64,000 bases of DNA from Fimbriimonadales bacterium (GCA_025998675.1 AP024673.1:1019221-1083220); one strand, 5' to 3'; numbered from the stretch's first letter, positions 1-9,139 are shown. The notes: generated by a model not told the origin, from the sequence alone. Program-made: numbers and translations.

Positions 1-459
1 CGCTTTCAGCTCGGCGTCGTCGGGCGGGTGCAGCGCGAGCAGTTTCGTGTTGCGGAGCCCCAGTCGCTCCAGATGGCGATTCACCTCCACCGTGCCCAGC
101 CGACGCGTCAGCATAATCGTCGCTGTGTTGTCGCTGACGGTAATCATCAGGTGCAGCAGCAGCTTGACCTCCACCGACTGGTTCTCCTTATAAAACTGCA
201 GCAGTCCCGATCCGTCGCGGAGGTCGTCGGGCGTAATCGGCAGTTTCTCAGCGTAGTTCAGGCGTCCCGCGTCGATCTCCTCCATCGCCTTGCTCATCAC
301 GGCGACCTTGATGGTGCTGGCGGTGGGGAAAATCTCGTCCCCGCGATGGTCTATCCGATGGTTGTGGCGGGTGTGGTACAGACTGTAGCCCATCACGCCG
401 CGAAAGCGTTCACAAATCGCGTCCAGTTTCGCTTTCAGTGGTCTTGGGTCACGCGCCAT
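1..459 (-). CDS. Class A beta-lactamase-type serine hydrolase, 3' end cut by window edge
   Basis: The 153 visible codons are the N-terminal part of a penicilloyl-serine transferase fold. STIK (SxxK) lies near residue 49 and SDN near 106, the two class A signatures; the KTG box would be off the window. Class A enzymes hydrolyse beta-lactams through an acyl-serine. No signal peptide is seen: the protein starts MARDPRPLKAKLDAI, so this is more likely a cytoplasmic class-A-like hydrolase than a classical exported resistance enzyme. The ATG sits 6 nt behind a TACAAT box and has no Shine-Dalgarno, which suggests a leaderless mRNA. It is divergent from the zinc-ribbon gene. The family call is firm; the substrate is not known. 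Confidence 0.85.
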   Translation of the reverse strand, partial: MARDPRPLKAKLDAICERFRGVMGYSLYHTRHNHRIDHRGDEIFPTASTIKVAVMSKAMEEIDAGRLNYAEKLPITPDDLRDGSGLLQFYKENQSVEVKLLLHLMITVSDNTATIMLTRRLGTVEVNRHLERLGLRNTKLLALHPPDDAELKA

Positions 460-465
460 GCCCGA

Positions 466-471
466 ATTGTA
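466..471 (-). promoter_or_regulatory. -10 box TACAAT of the beta-lactamase-like gene
   Basis: The minus strand reads AGGTACAAT, then six bases, then the ATG at 459. This spacing puts the transcription start on or next to the A of the start codon. A mirror-image box lies 17 bases away on the other strand. Confidence 0.6.
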
Positions 472-487
472 CCTGAACGCCGTTGGG

Positions 488-493
488 TACAAT
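488..493 (+). promoter_or_regulatory. -10 box TACAAT of the zinc-ribbon gene
   Basis: GGGTACAAT is followed by six bases and the ATG at 500. With the box at 466-471 it forms a divergent, nearly symmetric leaderless promoter pair (TTGTACC ... GGTACAA). Confidence 0.6.
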
Positions 494-499
494 TGATGT

Positions 500-772
500 A
501 TGCCGCGCAAGTGCCCCTATTGCGGCGCGGAGTTGCCCACCGACGCGCCCGAACAGGAGTGCCCCGTGTGCCACAACATCGTGCGCCCGCCGAACCCGCA
601 CGCGCGCCGATTCGCGTGGATGGCGCTGATCACTGCGACTCTGTACCTGATTGCGATGTTCTCGATGCTGGCGCGCGACACGGGATGGTGGATTGCCGTC
701 ATCTTCGGCGCGGCGACCCTCAGCGGCGTCTACCTGATGATTACGATGTACCACTTCTTCAAGGCGGGGTAG
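500..772 (+). CDS. Small zinc-ribbon membrane protein
   Basis: A 90-residue protein. It opens with a zinc ribbon, CPYC near residue 5 and CPVC near residue 21, followed by two hydrophobic segments (about 38-56 and 62-84) that should cross the membrane. Such ribbon-plus-two-helix proteins are common and mostly uncharacterised. The cysteine pairs are expected to bind one zinc on the cytoplasmic side. The start is set by the TACAAT box 6 nt upstream; there is no Shine-Dalgarno. The fadN-like promoter begins right behind its stop codon. No function can be assigned. Confidence 0.75.
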   Translation: MPRKCPYCGAELPTDAPEQECPVCHNIVRPPNPHARRFAWMALITATLYLIAMFSMLARDTGWWIAVIFGAATLSGVYLMITMYHFFKAG

Positions 773-776
773 CAGG

Positions 777-782
777 TATAAT
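777..782 (+). promoter_or_regulatory. -10 box TATAAT of the fadN-like gene
   Basis: GCAGGTATAATCCC, with GCAGG and CCTGC flanking the box as a short inverted repeat. The same 14 bases occur at the meaB promoter (61294-61307). Unlike many promoters here, it has a real leader of about 58 nt and a Shine-Dalgarno before the start codon. Confidence 0.6.
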
Positions 783-846
783 CCCGCCTGCAGGGATTTC
801 GAACACTGAGTCGAAAACCGTAGCGGATACGAAGGAGGCGTTATCG

Positions 847-3189
847 ATGTTGAACGAACACACGACCACAGGCAGAGCCGCCGTGCTGGGCGCAGGCACG
901 ATGGGCGCGCAAATCGCCGCGCACTTAGCCAATGTCGGCTGGCAGGTGCTGCTGTTAGACCTCACTCACGAACACGCGAAGCAGGGACTGGAGCGCGTGA
1001 GCAAACTCAAGCCCGCGCCGTTCTACCTGCCCGAGCTGGCAAGCCGTATCGAGTTAGGAAGTTTCGAGACCGATTTCCCCCGCCTGAAAGAGGCGGACTG
1101 GGTGATTGAAGCGGTCGTCGAGAAGCCCGACATCAAGCGCGAGCTGTGGACGCGCGTACAGGAGTATGTCGCCCCGCACGCCGTGCTGTCGACCAACACG
1201 AGCGGGCTGTCCATCCACGAGATGAGCGACGCCTGCCGCGACGACATCAAGCGACGCTTTCTGGGCACGCACTTTTTCAACCCCCCGCGCTACCTGAAAC
1301 TGCTGGAGATTATCCCCCGCCGCGAGACCGACCCCGACATCGTGGAGGGCGTCGCGCGGTTCGCCGAGCGCGTGCTGGGCAAGCGCGTCGTGATTGCCCG
1401 CGACACGCCGGGCTTCATCGCCAACCGACTCGGCGTCCACTCGATGATGGTTGTGTTCCCGCTGATGCAGGAGTTCGGGATGACCATCGAAGAGGTGGAC
1501 GCGCTCACGGGTCCGCTGATTGGCAACCCGCGCAGCGCGACCTTCCGACTGGCGGATATTGTGGGGCTCGATGTGATGGCGAGCGTGGCGGGCAACCTGC
1601 ACGAGCGGCTGGAGACCGACGCGGAGAAGCAGGTATTCGCCCTGCCTGAAGTGGTGCAGCGGCTGATTGCCGACGGGCGGCTGGGCGAGAAGACAGGCGC
1701 AGGCTTCTACCGCCGCCAGAAAGACGGTACCATCGAGGCGCTCGACCTGAACGCCTACGAGTACCGTCCGCGCCAGAAGGCGAAGTTCCCGCACCTGGAC
1801 GCGCTGGAGAAGCTGCCGCTGGAAGAGCGACTGCCCGCGCTGGTGAACCACGACAGCCGCGAGGGGCGATTCCTGTGGCGGCTGCACGCGGAGACGCTCA
1901 GCTACGCTGCACAGCACGCGCCCAACCTCGCCGACGACCCCATCGCCATCGACCATGCCATCAAGTGGGGCTTCAACCGCGAGCTGGGACCGTTCCAGAC
2001 ATGGGACGCGCTGGGCGTACGCGCGACCGTCGAGCGCATGGAGCGCGAGGGGATGGCGGTTCCCGAACTGGCGCAGAACCTGCTGCGCTTCGGCAGGACG
2101 CGCTTCTACGAGACTGCCGACACGGGCGACACGACTGTCTATGTGTGGCTGGGCGCCGGGCAGGTTGCGCCCTATCGCCCCGACCCTGAGTTCCTCACGC
2201 CCAACAACATGGCGCGCCATTGCCCCGAAGTGGAGCGCAACGCCGACGCCTCTATCTACGACCTGGGCGACGGCGTGTTCTGCGTCGGCATTCACAGCAA
2301 GATGAATGTGCTGGGTCCCGGCGTGATGGAGATGCTCTACAAGGGCGCCGACCGCGCCGAGCGCGAGGGCGTCGGGCTCGTCGTCACAGGCATCGGCGAG
2401 CATTTCTCCGTCGGGTTCAACCTGCAGCTCTTTCTGATGATGATTGGCACGGGCGACTTCGACGAGCTGCTGATGGGCGGCAAGGCGTTTCAGGACTCGT
2501 TGCTGCGCCTGCGCCATGCGAAGGCGCCCGTTGTGGCGGCGACTTTCGGCTACACACTGGGCGGCGCGTGCGAGCTGGCGATGCACTGCGACCGCGTGGT
2601 CGCCAGCGCGGAGACCTATATCGGGCTGCCCGAAGTGGGCGTCGGGATTATCCCTGCAGGCGGCGGCACCAGCACGATGCTCTACCGCGCGCTCAGCAGC
2701 CTGCCCCCGAACGCCGACCCGTACCCTGCCATCCGCCGCGTGATGGAGACGCTCGGCTTCGGCAAGGTCGCGACCAGCGCGCTGGAGGGCGTGCAGTACG
2801 GCTTCCTGCGGCAGGGCGTGGACACCATCTCCGTGAACCCCGACCGCATCCTGTGGCTGGCGAAGCAGGAGGTGCAGCACCTCGCGGCGCAGGGCTACAC
2901 CCCGCCTGAAGAGCCGAAGGTGATGGCGTATGGCAATCAGGTGCTGACCCGCCTGCTGATCGAGCTGCACAACCTGAAGCGGGGCAACTTCATCACCGAG
3001 CATGACTTCACCGTCGCCTCACAGATCGCCTATGTGCTGGCGGGCGGCGACCTGAGCCAGCCAGCGGAGATGCCGCTGAGCTACTTCTACCAGCTCGAGA
3101 TTCAGGTTGTCGGCTACCTGGCGCAGCAGCCGAAGACCTGGGATCGGATGCGCCATATGCTCGAAACAGGCAAGCCGCTGCGGAACTGA
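847..3189 (+). CDS. fadN: Bifunctional 3-hydroxyacyl-CoA dehydrogenase / enoyl-CoA hydratase (FadN type)
   Basis: A 780-residue beta-oxidation enzyme that hydrates trans-2-enoyl-CoA and oxidises the 3-hydroxyacyl-CoA with NAD. The order is dehydrogenase first: a Rossmann motif VLGAGTMGA at about 13-21 and DTPGFIANRLG near 195. A crotonase domain follows (from about 475), with GGACELAM near 576 and GLPEVGVGIIP near 596 carrying the two acid residues expected in hydratases. This order and length match Bacillus FadN, not FadB/FadJ, where the hydratase comes first. The ATG at 847 follows AGGAGG; the open frame runs upstream to 28 but that part is antisense to the beta-lactamase-like gene. It has its own promoter; no thiolase is adjacent. 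Confidence 0.93.
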   Translation: MLNEHTTTGRAAVLGAGTMGAQIAAHLANVGWQVLLLDLTHEHAKQGLERVSKLKPAPFYLPELASRIELGSFETDFPRLKEADWVIEAVVEKPDIKRELWTRVQEYVAPHAVLSTNTSGLSIHEMSDACRDDIKRRFLGTHFFNPPRYLKLLEIIPRRETDPDIVEGVARFAERVLGKRVVIARDTPGFIANRLGVHSMMVVFPLMQEFGMTIEEVDALTGPLIGNPRSATFRLADIVGLDVMASVAGNLHERLETDAEKQVFALPEVVQRLIADGRLGEKTGAGFYRRQKDGTIEALDLNAYEYRPRQKAKFPHLDALEKLPLEERLPALVNHDSREGRFLWRLHAETLSYAAQHAPNLADDPIAIDHAIKWGFNRELGPFQTWDALGVRATVERMEREGMAVPELAQNLLRFGRTRFYETADTGDTTVYVWLGAGQVAPYRPDPEFLTPNNMARHCPEVERNADASIYDLGDGVFCVGIHSKMNVLGPGVMEMLYKGADRAEREGVGLVVTGIGEHFSVGFNLQLFLMMIGTGDFDELLMGGKAFQDSLLRLRHAKAPVVAATFGYTLGGACELAMHCDRVVASAETYIGLPEVGVGIIPAGGGTSTMLYRALSSLPPNADPYPAIRRVMETLGFGKVATSALEGVQYGFLRQGVDTISVNPDRILWLAKQEVQHLAAQGYTPPEEPKVMAYGNQVLTRLLIELHNLKRGNFITEHDFTVASQIAYVLAGGDLSQPAEMPLSYFYQLEIQVVGYLAQQPKTWDRMRHMLETGKPLRN

Positions 3190-3203
3190 GGTGGATACGC
3201 CCG

Positions 3204-3221
3204 ACGGCTGACGCCGTTTTT
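3204..3221 (+). terminator. Intrinsic terminator after the fadN-like gene
   Basis: A five-pair hairpin ACGGC-TGAC-GCCGT is followed directly by a run of T (3217-3221), 15 bases after the stop codon. Confidence 0.7.
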
Positions 3222-3222
3222 G

Positions 3223-3297
3223 CAGAGCTGACCTGCGCTGGATTAGCCCCCCCCGTTTAGGGGGAGTTCGGAGCTGAGACGACGCAGGTCGGCTCTG
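3223..3297. other. Long hairpin between convergent genes
   Basis: CAGAGC (3223-3228) pairs with GCTCTG (3292-3297), and ACCTGCG (3231-3237) pairs with CGCAGGT (3283-3289). A C-run and G-run pair inside. The + strand continues TTTTAT. It lies between the convergent fadN-like and hydrolase genes and could stop transcription from both sides, or be part of a dispersed repeat. Confidence 0.5.
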
Positions 3298-3301
3298 TTT
3301 T

Positions 3302-3352
3302 ATAGGAACGGCTTTAACCGTCTCCCCAGCAGGTAAGGTGCGAAGACCCGCC
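3302..3352. repeat. Copy of a dispersed intergenic repeat (TAGGAACGG family)
   Basis: TAGGAACGGCTTTAACCGTC and the bases after it align with 26691-26737 (TAGGAACGGACTCAGCTGTC), sharing the blocks AGGAACGG, CAGG, GGTGC and a closing run of C. Neither copy codes for protein. Confidence 0.5.
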
Positions 3353-3399
3353 CCTTCCTTAAGCTTCTCCCCATGCTTCGCATGAGGAATCCAGACCGG

Positions 3400-4923
3400 C
3401 TAACACCCAGCACCGAAACTGAACAACACCGTCAGCAAATCGGCGTCGTCCACCACGCCGTCGCTATTCACATCGGCGGGATTACTCCCCGACGCACCGA
3501 ACGCGAACAGCGCCTGCAGCAGGTCGGCGTCATCCACGCAGCCGTTGCCGTCCACATCGCCCTCCAGACGCGGCGGGTTGGGCATCGGGCGGATGCGCGG
3601 GCGGAAGCCCGACGGCAACGACGGGACGCTCGTCATCCAGAAATTCGGCGCCATCAGACCATTCCGCAGGCGGAACTCGCTGAAAAACGCCGTACTGGAG
3701 GGGTTGAAGCTCCCCCACGGCAGGTTGGTCAGCAGGCGATACCAGAGGTTGCCCGAGCGATCCTGCAATCGCTGCCCGCCGTAGAGCCACGAGCCATCAT
3801 TCGAGTAATACAGATGCACCTCCACCACCTGATAGCTCGTCGCCAGCTCCGCCGCCATCGCCGTCTGCCCGAAATACTCATACAGGGACGCCGTCGGAAT
3901 GTTGGGCACATTCGGAAAGTTGCTGCTACTGGTCAGGAACCGACCGACCCAGAACTGCACGGCGGCGTCGATGCGCGCGTTCGCGAATTCGCTATTGTCG
4001 AAGGTCTCGTAAGGGGCGGGCAGGTTGAGCGTGAACAGCCCGTGATCCCAGTTGGGGATAATCAGCAGGCGGTGCGGCTGATTAGTTGGGAACGCGCGGA
4101 AGGTGTTCAGCGTGCTGTCGAGGGGGAAGAATTCGTCCTGTGCGCCGTTGATGAGCAGCGTTGCGCCGTGCTGGGTAGCCGCCTGGTGGATGGGGTCGAT
4201 CGTGTCGCATAGGCGTTGAAACTGGGGCGAGGAGGGACCGAGCCCGCTGGCGCGCAGCAGATGTACGATCCAGCTGCCATTGTCGGCGGATTGGCGCAGC
4301 CCGCCCGTGCCGCTGACGGCGATTGCCATCCGCAGGCGGTTGTCGAAGCCGTTCACATTCAGCGTCGCCATCGCGCCCGCGCTGTAGCCTATCATGCCAA
4401 TCCGCGCCGTGTCCGTGTTGGGAAGCGTGAATAGCACGGTAATCGCGCGGCTGCCCGCCACCGCATGCGCCCAGAACCACGAGCCGCGCGGGTCGGGGAT
4501 GGTATCGAACAGCAGGCGAGTCGTGAACGGTCGCCCGCCCGATTGTCCGCATCCGGGACCGCTGTAGTAGAGTGCGGCGACGCCGTGCTGAAGCGCGAAT
4601 CGCGCCGCCGTACTGCCGTCCGCTGCGCCGCCAAGCCCGTGCGCTATCACTACCGCGCCCACGCGTCCCGAAACCGAAGCCGGAATCGCATAGTACGCCT
4701 CAATCGGGATGACCACCAGATTCCCGTTGACGACCTCCCACGAGTTGTAGCGAATCTCCGTCACGCGCGCCTGCTGCAGACCGATGGTCTCCGTCCACTG
4801 GCGCACCACCTGCAGGTTAAGCGTACTGACATCATTGAGCATACTTTGCGGGAGCCACACCCCCTGCGCCCACAGCAATCCTGACAACGCCGTCCATCCA
4901 GCCGCAATCATGAAGACTCGCAT
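3400..4923 (-). CDS. Secreted alpha/beta hydrolase with C-terminal dockerin-like repeats
   Basis: A 507-residue exported protein. A signal peptide (MRVFMIAAGWTALSGLLWAQ) is followed by an alpha/beta-hydrolase domain with the nucleophile elbow GYSAG near residue 180 and a late WDHG that may supply the histidine. The tail has two EF-hand-like calcium loops, DVDGNGCVDDADLL and DVNSDGVVDDADLL, the dockerin type I pattern. The substrate is unknown; a carboxylesterase or dipeptidyl-peptidase-like role is possible. The ATG at 4923 has GAGGG upstream and a TATACT box at 4942-4947. No cohesin is visible in the window, so the tail may anchor or stabilise rather than build a cellulosome. A second protein with the same tail lies at 44.6-45.9 kb. 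Confidence 0.8.
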   Translation of the reverse strand: MRVFMIAAGWTALSGLLWAQGVWLPQSMLNDVSTLNLQVVRQWTETIGLQQARVTEIRYNSWEVVNGNLVVIPIEAYYAIPASVSGRVGAVVIAHGLGGAADGSTAARFALQHGVAALYYSGPGCGQSGGRPFTTRLLFDTIPDPRGSWFWAHAVAGSRAITVLFTLPNTDTARIGMIGYSAGAMATLNVNGFDNRLRMAIAVSGTGGLRQSADNGSWIVHLLRASGLGPSSPQFQRLCDTIDPIHQAATQHGATLLINGAQDEFFPLDSTLNTFRAFPTNQPHRLLIIPNWDHGLFTLNLPAPYETFDNSEFANARIDAAVQFWVGRFLTSSSNFPNVPNIPTASLYEYFGQTAMAAELATSYQVVEVHLYYSNDGSWLYGGQRLQDRSGNLWYRLLTNLPWGSFNPSSTAFFSEFRLRNGLMAPNFWMTSVPSLPSGFRPRIRPMPNPPRLEGDVDGNGCVDDADLLQALFAFGASGSNPADVNSDGVVDDADLLTVLFSFGAGC

Positions 4924-4985
4924 GGCTTTCCCTCGCTGATAAGTATAGCCCAATTTGTGTTAAGGGGCCGTTGTAGGCGTCCATC

Positions 4986-6806
4986 TCAGTAGCCCAGCTC
5001 GAAGAAATAGCGCAGCCACGCGCCCGCGATGGGCGCGGCAATCGCGCCGCCGCCGCCCGCTTCCTCCGCCATCACGCAAATCACGACGCGCGGGTTCTCG
5101 GCAGGGGCGAAGGCGATGAACCATGCGTGCGTCTTGCCGCCCTTGCGGAACTCGGCGGAGCCTGTTTTGCCTGCGACGCGCATCCCGGGCACACGCGCCG
5201 CGCCCGCCGTACCTCGCTCCACCACGCGCACCATCCCCTCGATCACCGCGTCCCAGTGCTGCGGCGACGCCTCGTAGCGATGGATAATCTCAGGTTCCAC
5301 AGTCTGCATCAGCGCGCCGTCGGGGCTGCGAATCTCCTTCAGCAGGTGCGGGCGGTACATCACGCCCCGATTCGCCAGTCCCATCGTCATGACCGCGCCT
5401 TGCAGCGGGGTAATCGTCAGGTAGCCCTGCCCGATGCCGTAGTTGAGCGTCTCGCCGCCGAACCAGGGCTGTTTTAATCGCTCGCGCTTCCACTGCGTGT
5501 CGGGAACCAGTCCGCTGCGCTCATGCGGCAGGTCAATCCCCGTGCGCTGCCCCAGCCCGAACGCGCGCGAGAGCTGCGCCAGCGTGTCGGGACCCAGACG
5601 CTGCGCCAGCTGGTAATAGAAAATGTCGCACGATTGGGCAATCGAATCATAGAAGTCCACATAGCCGTGCCGCTTCCAGCAGCGGAAGGTGCGCGTCCCC
5701 AGTCGGTAGCCGCCGGGGCAGGCAACGCCGGTGCGCGTGCTGATTAGCCCGCGCTTGAGTCCCTCCAGTGCAACGATAGGCTTGAAGATGGAGCCGGGCG
5801 CGTAGGCGGACTGAATGGCGCGGTTATTGAGCGGGGCGCGCGGATCGTTCATCAGCGGGCGCCATACCGATTCGGGAATGCGCGGCACGAACAGGTTCGG
5901 GTCAAACGATGGCTGGCTTGCCATCGCCAGGATCTCGCCCGTGCGCGGGTCTAACGCGACCAGCGCGCCCGTGTGCCCCTGCAGCAGCTCAAACGCTTTC
6001 TGCTGCAGGCGCAGGTCGACGCTCAGCACGACGCGGTTGCCAGGCGTCGGTTCGAACTCCTGCAGAGTGCGCACGCGCCTGCCCAGCGGGGTGACCTCCA
6101 CCTGCTCGCCGCCAGGCTTGCCGTGCAGGTGCGCCTCATAGGCACGCTCCACGCCGTTTTTACCCACGAAGTCCGTGCCATCATAAAGGCGCATCTGCAG
6201 CCAGTCGGTCGCCTCCTCTGACGCGCGGGCGCTGTATTCCTTGAGTTCCTCTTCCGAAATCTGCCCGACATAGCCCAGCAGGTGCGCGAAGAGTTTGCCG
6301 TGCGGGTAGCGGCGCATCGCCTGCAGCGAGACCTCCACCTCAGGCAGGTTATACTGGCTCTCCAGCAGGTCGACGGCTTGATTGAACGCCACGCCGCGCT
6401 GCACCACCAGCGGCGTGAAGGGGTTGATGCGCGGGTTCTCGATGAGCTGGCGCAGCTCGTCGGGCGCAAGCCCCAGCCGCTGGGCGACCAGCGGGATGCG
6501 TTCGGGATTGCGGCGCAGCATGTCGGGAATCACGCCAATCACCATCTGCGCGCGATTGGTCGCCAGCACACGCTGATTGCGATCGACAATCAAGCCGCGC
6601 GGGGGCGGCGTGCGCAGCAGGCGGGTACGCACCAGCTCGGCGCGCGCGCTCAGCTCCTCGCCGTGCAGAATCTGCAGATACCAGAGCCGCGCGGTTAGGA
6701 TGCTGATTACGACCACGACGAGGAGCAGCATCCCGTACTCCCGCGCCGTGATGACGCGCCTTTCCTCGCGACGAATGCCCAGATACCGTTTTGGACGCTC
6801 GATCAT
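4986..6806 (-). CDS. mrdA: Penicillin-binding protein 2 (peptidoglycan transpeptidase)
   Basis: A 606-residue class B PBP that cross-links peptidoglycan during elongation with the Rod complex. One membrane helix (about 25-45) is followed by the PBP dimer domain starting PPPRGLIVDRN. The transpeptidase domain has SIFK (SxxK) near 340, SCD (SxN position) near 395 and KTGS near 545. The length is normal for MrdA/PBP2. Its ATG overlaps the stop of the PBP1A gene (ATGA), so the two are translationally coupled and form a polymerase plus transpeptidase module. No rodA or mreBCD is in the window. Confidence 0.93.
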   Translation of the reverse strand: MIERPKRYLGIRREERRVITAREYGMLLLVVVVISILTARLWYLQILHGEELSARAELVRTRLLRTPPPRGLIVDRNQRVLATNRAQMVIGVIPDMLRRNPERIPLVAQRLGLAPDELRQLIENPRINPFTPLVVQRGVAFNQAVDLLESQYNLPEVEVSLQAMRRYPHGKLFAHLLGYVGQISEEELKEYSARASEEATDWLQMRLYDGTDFVGKNGVERAYEAHLHGKPGGEQVEVTPLGRRVRTLQEFEPTPGNRVVLSVDLRLQQKAFELLQGHTGALVALDPRTGEILAMASQPSFDPNLFVPRIPESVWRPLMNDPRAPLNNRAIQSAYAPGSIFKPIVALEGLKRGLISTRTGVACPGGYRLGTRTFRCWKRHGYVDFYDSIAQSCDIFYYQLAQRLGPDTLAQLSRAFGLGQRTGIDLPHERSGLVPDTQWKRERLKQPWFGGETLNYGIGQGYLTITPLQGAVMTMGLANRGVMYRPHLLKEIRSPDGALMQTVEPEIIHRYEASPQHWDAVIEGMVRVVERGTAGAARVPGMRVAGKTGSAEFRKGGKTHAWFIAFAPAENPRVVICVMAEEAGGGGAIAAPIAGAWLRYFFELGY

Positions 6807-9139
6807 CGCTCGCGAATCCCGTGCTTGTTGCAGCGGCGTTTGGGTTCCCTGCCCGTCTCGAAGCGTTTGCGCACGACTTCAGGGCAGTAGTCGGTGGCGA
6901 CCAGTCCCGTGTCGGCGCAGACTGCGACGGTGGTGTATTCGGTGGGCGGGGGCGGCGCAGGCGGTTTCGACTCGCGGGGCGCGCTGCTGGGCGCGGCGGG
7001 CGTTGTGTCCGAGGGGCGCGGCGCCGCAGGGGCATTCACTACGGGTGTGGTGGGCGCAGCGGACGCGCTGGGCGGTTCGGGCGTGGGGCGTGGCGTGGTC
7101 TCCTGCGTCTCCAGCGCGTCGGGCGCAGGCGCGATGGGCGGCGGCGTCTCCTCGGCGTCCTCTTCAGCGGGCGCGGGCACAGGCTCGCTCACCTCAGCAG
7201 GCGGCGGCTCAGGCGCAGGCGCGGCGGGCTGCTGGCGCGCCTGAATCTGCGCGTCAATCCTGTTGACCTGTTCCATCAAGTCCGCCCAGATTCGGGCGCA
7301 CACCGTGCCGCCAAACACGCGCCGCATGGGGCGATACTCCCAGCGCTGCGTCTGCGGATTGTAATACTCGCTGGCAACCCACACGACCGCCAGATAGTGG
7401 TCGGTGTAGCCCACGAACCATGCGTCGCGGTGGTCGCTGGTGGTGCCCGTTTTGCCCCGCGCGTCGGGGATTCGCGCCGCCGCTTTGCCCGTGCCGCTGA
7501 CCACCGCCTGGCGCAGGATTTCGTCCATCCACTGCGCGCTCTGCTTCGACAGCACATTCGGCGTGATGAGCCCCTGTTGCTCCAACAGCGTGACGCCGTT
7601 CCGATCCACCACGCGACGCAGCATGTACGGCTCGCTTCGATTGCCGCCCAGCGCGAACACGCTGTAGGCGCGCGCCAGCTCGAGCGGTCTGACGGCAGAG
7701 GCGCCCAGCGCCAGCGGCAACACGGGGTCCAGCGGCGATTCGATGCCAAAGCGCGTGCGGGCAAACTCGGCGACCGTATCTGCGCCGACCAGCTGCGCCG
7801 CGCGCACCGCAGGGATGTTAATCGAAGCCGCCAGTGCGCGCATAACGCTCACACTCCCCCGAAACTTGCCGTCGGCGTTCTGGGGACGCCAGTATTTGCC
7901 CGGCACCCCGCTGGGGAGGCTGATGGGCGTGTCCGACAGCGTGGAATTGGGCGTCAGTTTGCCCAGCTCGAAGGCAGTCGCGTACACGATGGGCTTGAAC
8001 GCCGAGCCGGGCTGGCGGCGCCCCTGGGTGATGTTGTTGTATTGCGACCTGCGGAAGTTGACCCCGCCCACCAGCGCACGGATTTCGCTGGTGCGCAGGT
8101 CGATCAACACAAGCGCGCCCTGTGTGACTCCCTGCGCCGCGAACGCCTGCACACCGCGCTGCAGCGCCTCCTCCGCCGCGCGCTGCATCCCCCAGTGCAG
8201 GGTGGTGTTGACCCGCAGATTGCCCTGCAGCAACAGCTCGCGCCCGTACAGCCGTTCGAGTTCGCGCAGCACATCCATCACGAAATAAGGCGCGAGGAAG
8301 CGCGACTGGGGGCGGCTCCGCGTCAGGCGCAGCGGCTCGGCTTTGGCGGCGTCGCGCTGGTCGGGCGTGATGAAGCCCTCGCGCGCCATCAGGTTCAGCG
8401 TCAAATTGCGCTGGAAAATCGCCTCATCAGGGTTGCTGAACGGGTCATAAGCGGAGGGACGCTGCGGCAGCGACGCCAGCAGCGCGCACTCGGCTAAGGT
8501 CAGCCGCTCCAGCGGCTTGTTGAAGTAGACGCGCGCCGCCGCCTTGACCCCATACGCGCCGTTGCCATAGTAGACCTGATTCAGGTACAGCTCCAGAATG
8601 CGCTCTTTGGTCAGGCGGCGTTCCATCTCCTGCGCCAGGATAATCTCCTGCAGCTTGCGGGCGAAGGTGCGCTGCTGCGTCAGGTAGACATTGCGCGCCA
8701 GCTGCTGGGTGAGCGTGCTGCCGCCCTGCTTGATATCGCCTTCGGTCAGATTCACCCACAGCGCGCGCGCCGTGCCGCGCCAGTCCACCCCGCTGTGCTG
8801 CCAGAAGCGGCGGTCTTCCTTCGCGATGGTGGCGTTAATCAGGTGTTTGGGGATCTCCTCCAGAGTAGCGGGTTCGCGGTACTCTTCGGCGATGCGCGCC
8901 AGCTGCACGCCGTCCGCCGAGTAGATAAAACTCGCCTCGCGCGGCTGGTAGTTCTCAATCGCGCTGACGGCAGGCATCATCTGCGCCACCTGATAATACA
9001 GCACGCCTGCGAAGGTCATCCCACCCAGCAGGAGAATCAGAAAGAGAAGCGTCAGGTACGCCAGCAGCCGTTTCCACCAGCGGCGACGCTTGCGCTTGCG
9101 CGGCTGCAATTGCCCACCCGCCGACACCGACTTGCGCAT
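6803..9139 (-). CDS. Bifunctional penicillin-binding protein 1A
   Basis: A class A PBP of about 778 residues that polymerises lipid II and cross-links strands. After a basic N-terminus and one membrane helix comes the GT51 domain (EDRRFWQHSGVDWRG, QGGSTLTQQLARN, ERILELYLNQVYYGNGAYG). The transpeptidase domain has SAFK near 380 and KTGTT near 560. A long Pro/Ala/Glu-rich linker precedes a cysteine-containing tail (VCADTGLVATDYC) seen in many PBP1A proteins of other phyla. The start is unsure: the ATG at 9139 or the GTG at 9145, both just behind the TATACT box, so the leader is 0-5 nt. Confidence 0.92.
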   Translation of the reverse strand: MRKSVSAGGQLQPRKRKRRRWWKRLLAYLTLLFLILLLGGMTFAGVLYYQVAQMMPAVSAIENYQPREASFIYSADGVQLARIAEEYREPATLEEIPKHLINATIAKEDRRFWQHSGVDWRGTARALWVNLTEGDIKQGGSTLTQQLARNVYLTQQRTFARKLQEIILAQEMERRLTKERILELYLNQVYYGNGAYGVKAAARVYFNKPLERLTLAECALLASLPQRPSAYDPFSNPDEAIFQRNLTLNLMAREGFITPDQRDAAKAEPLRLTRSRPQSRFLAPYFVMDVLRELERLYGRELLLQGNLRVNTTLHWGMQRAAEEALQRGVQAFAAQGVTQGALVLIDLRTSEIRALVGGVNFRRSQYNNITQGRRQPGSAFKPIVYATAFELGKLTPNSTLSDTPISLPSGVPGKYWRPQNADGKFRGSVSVMRALAASINIPAVRAAQLVGADTVAEFARTRFGIESPLDPVLPLALGASAVRPLELARAYSVFALGGNRSEPYMLRRVVDRNGVTLLEQQGLITPNVLSKQSAQWMDEILRQAVVSGTGKAAARIPDARGKTGTTSDHRDAWFVGYTDHYLAVVWVASEYYNPQTQRWEYRPMRRVFGGTVCARIWADLMEQVNRIDAQIQARQQPAAPAPEPPPAEVSEPVPAPAEEDAEETPPPIAPAPDALETQETTPRPTPEPPSASAAPTTPVVNAPAAPRPSDTTPAAPSSAPRESKPPAPPPPTEYTTVAVCADTGLVATDYCPEVVRKRFETGREPKRRCNKHGIRER

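Noticed and set aside
28-846. Upstream extension of the fadN-like reading frame
   Set aside because: It runs antisense through the beta-lactamase-like gene and over the zinc-ribbon gene; the ATG at 847 has AGGAGG and the Rossmann motif follows at once.
1054-3003. 649-codon open frame antisense to the fadN-like gene
   Set aside because: Composition follows from GC-rich third positions of the real gene; no start signal, no recognisable motif, and the sense strand has an intact enzyme.
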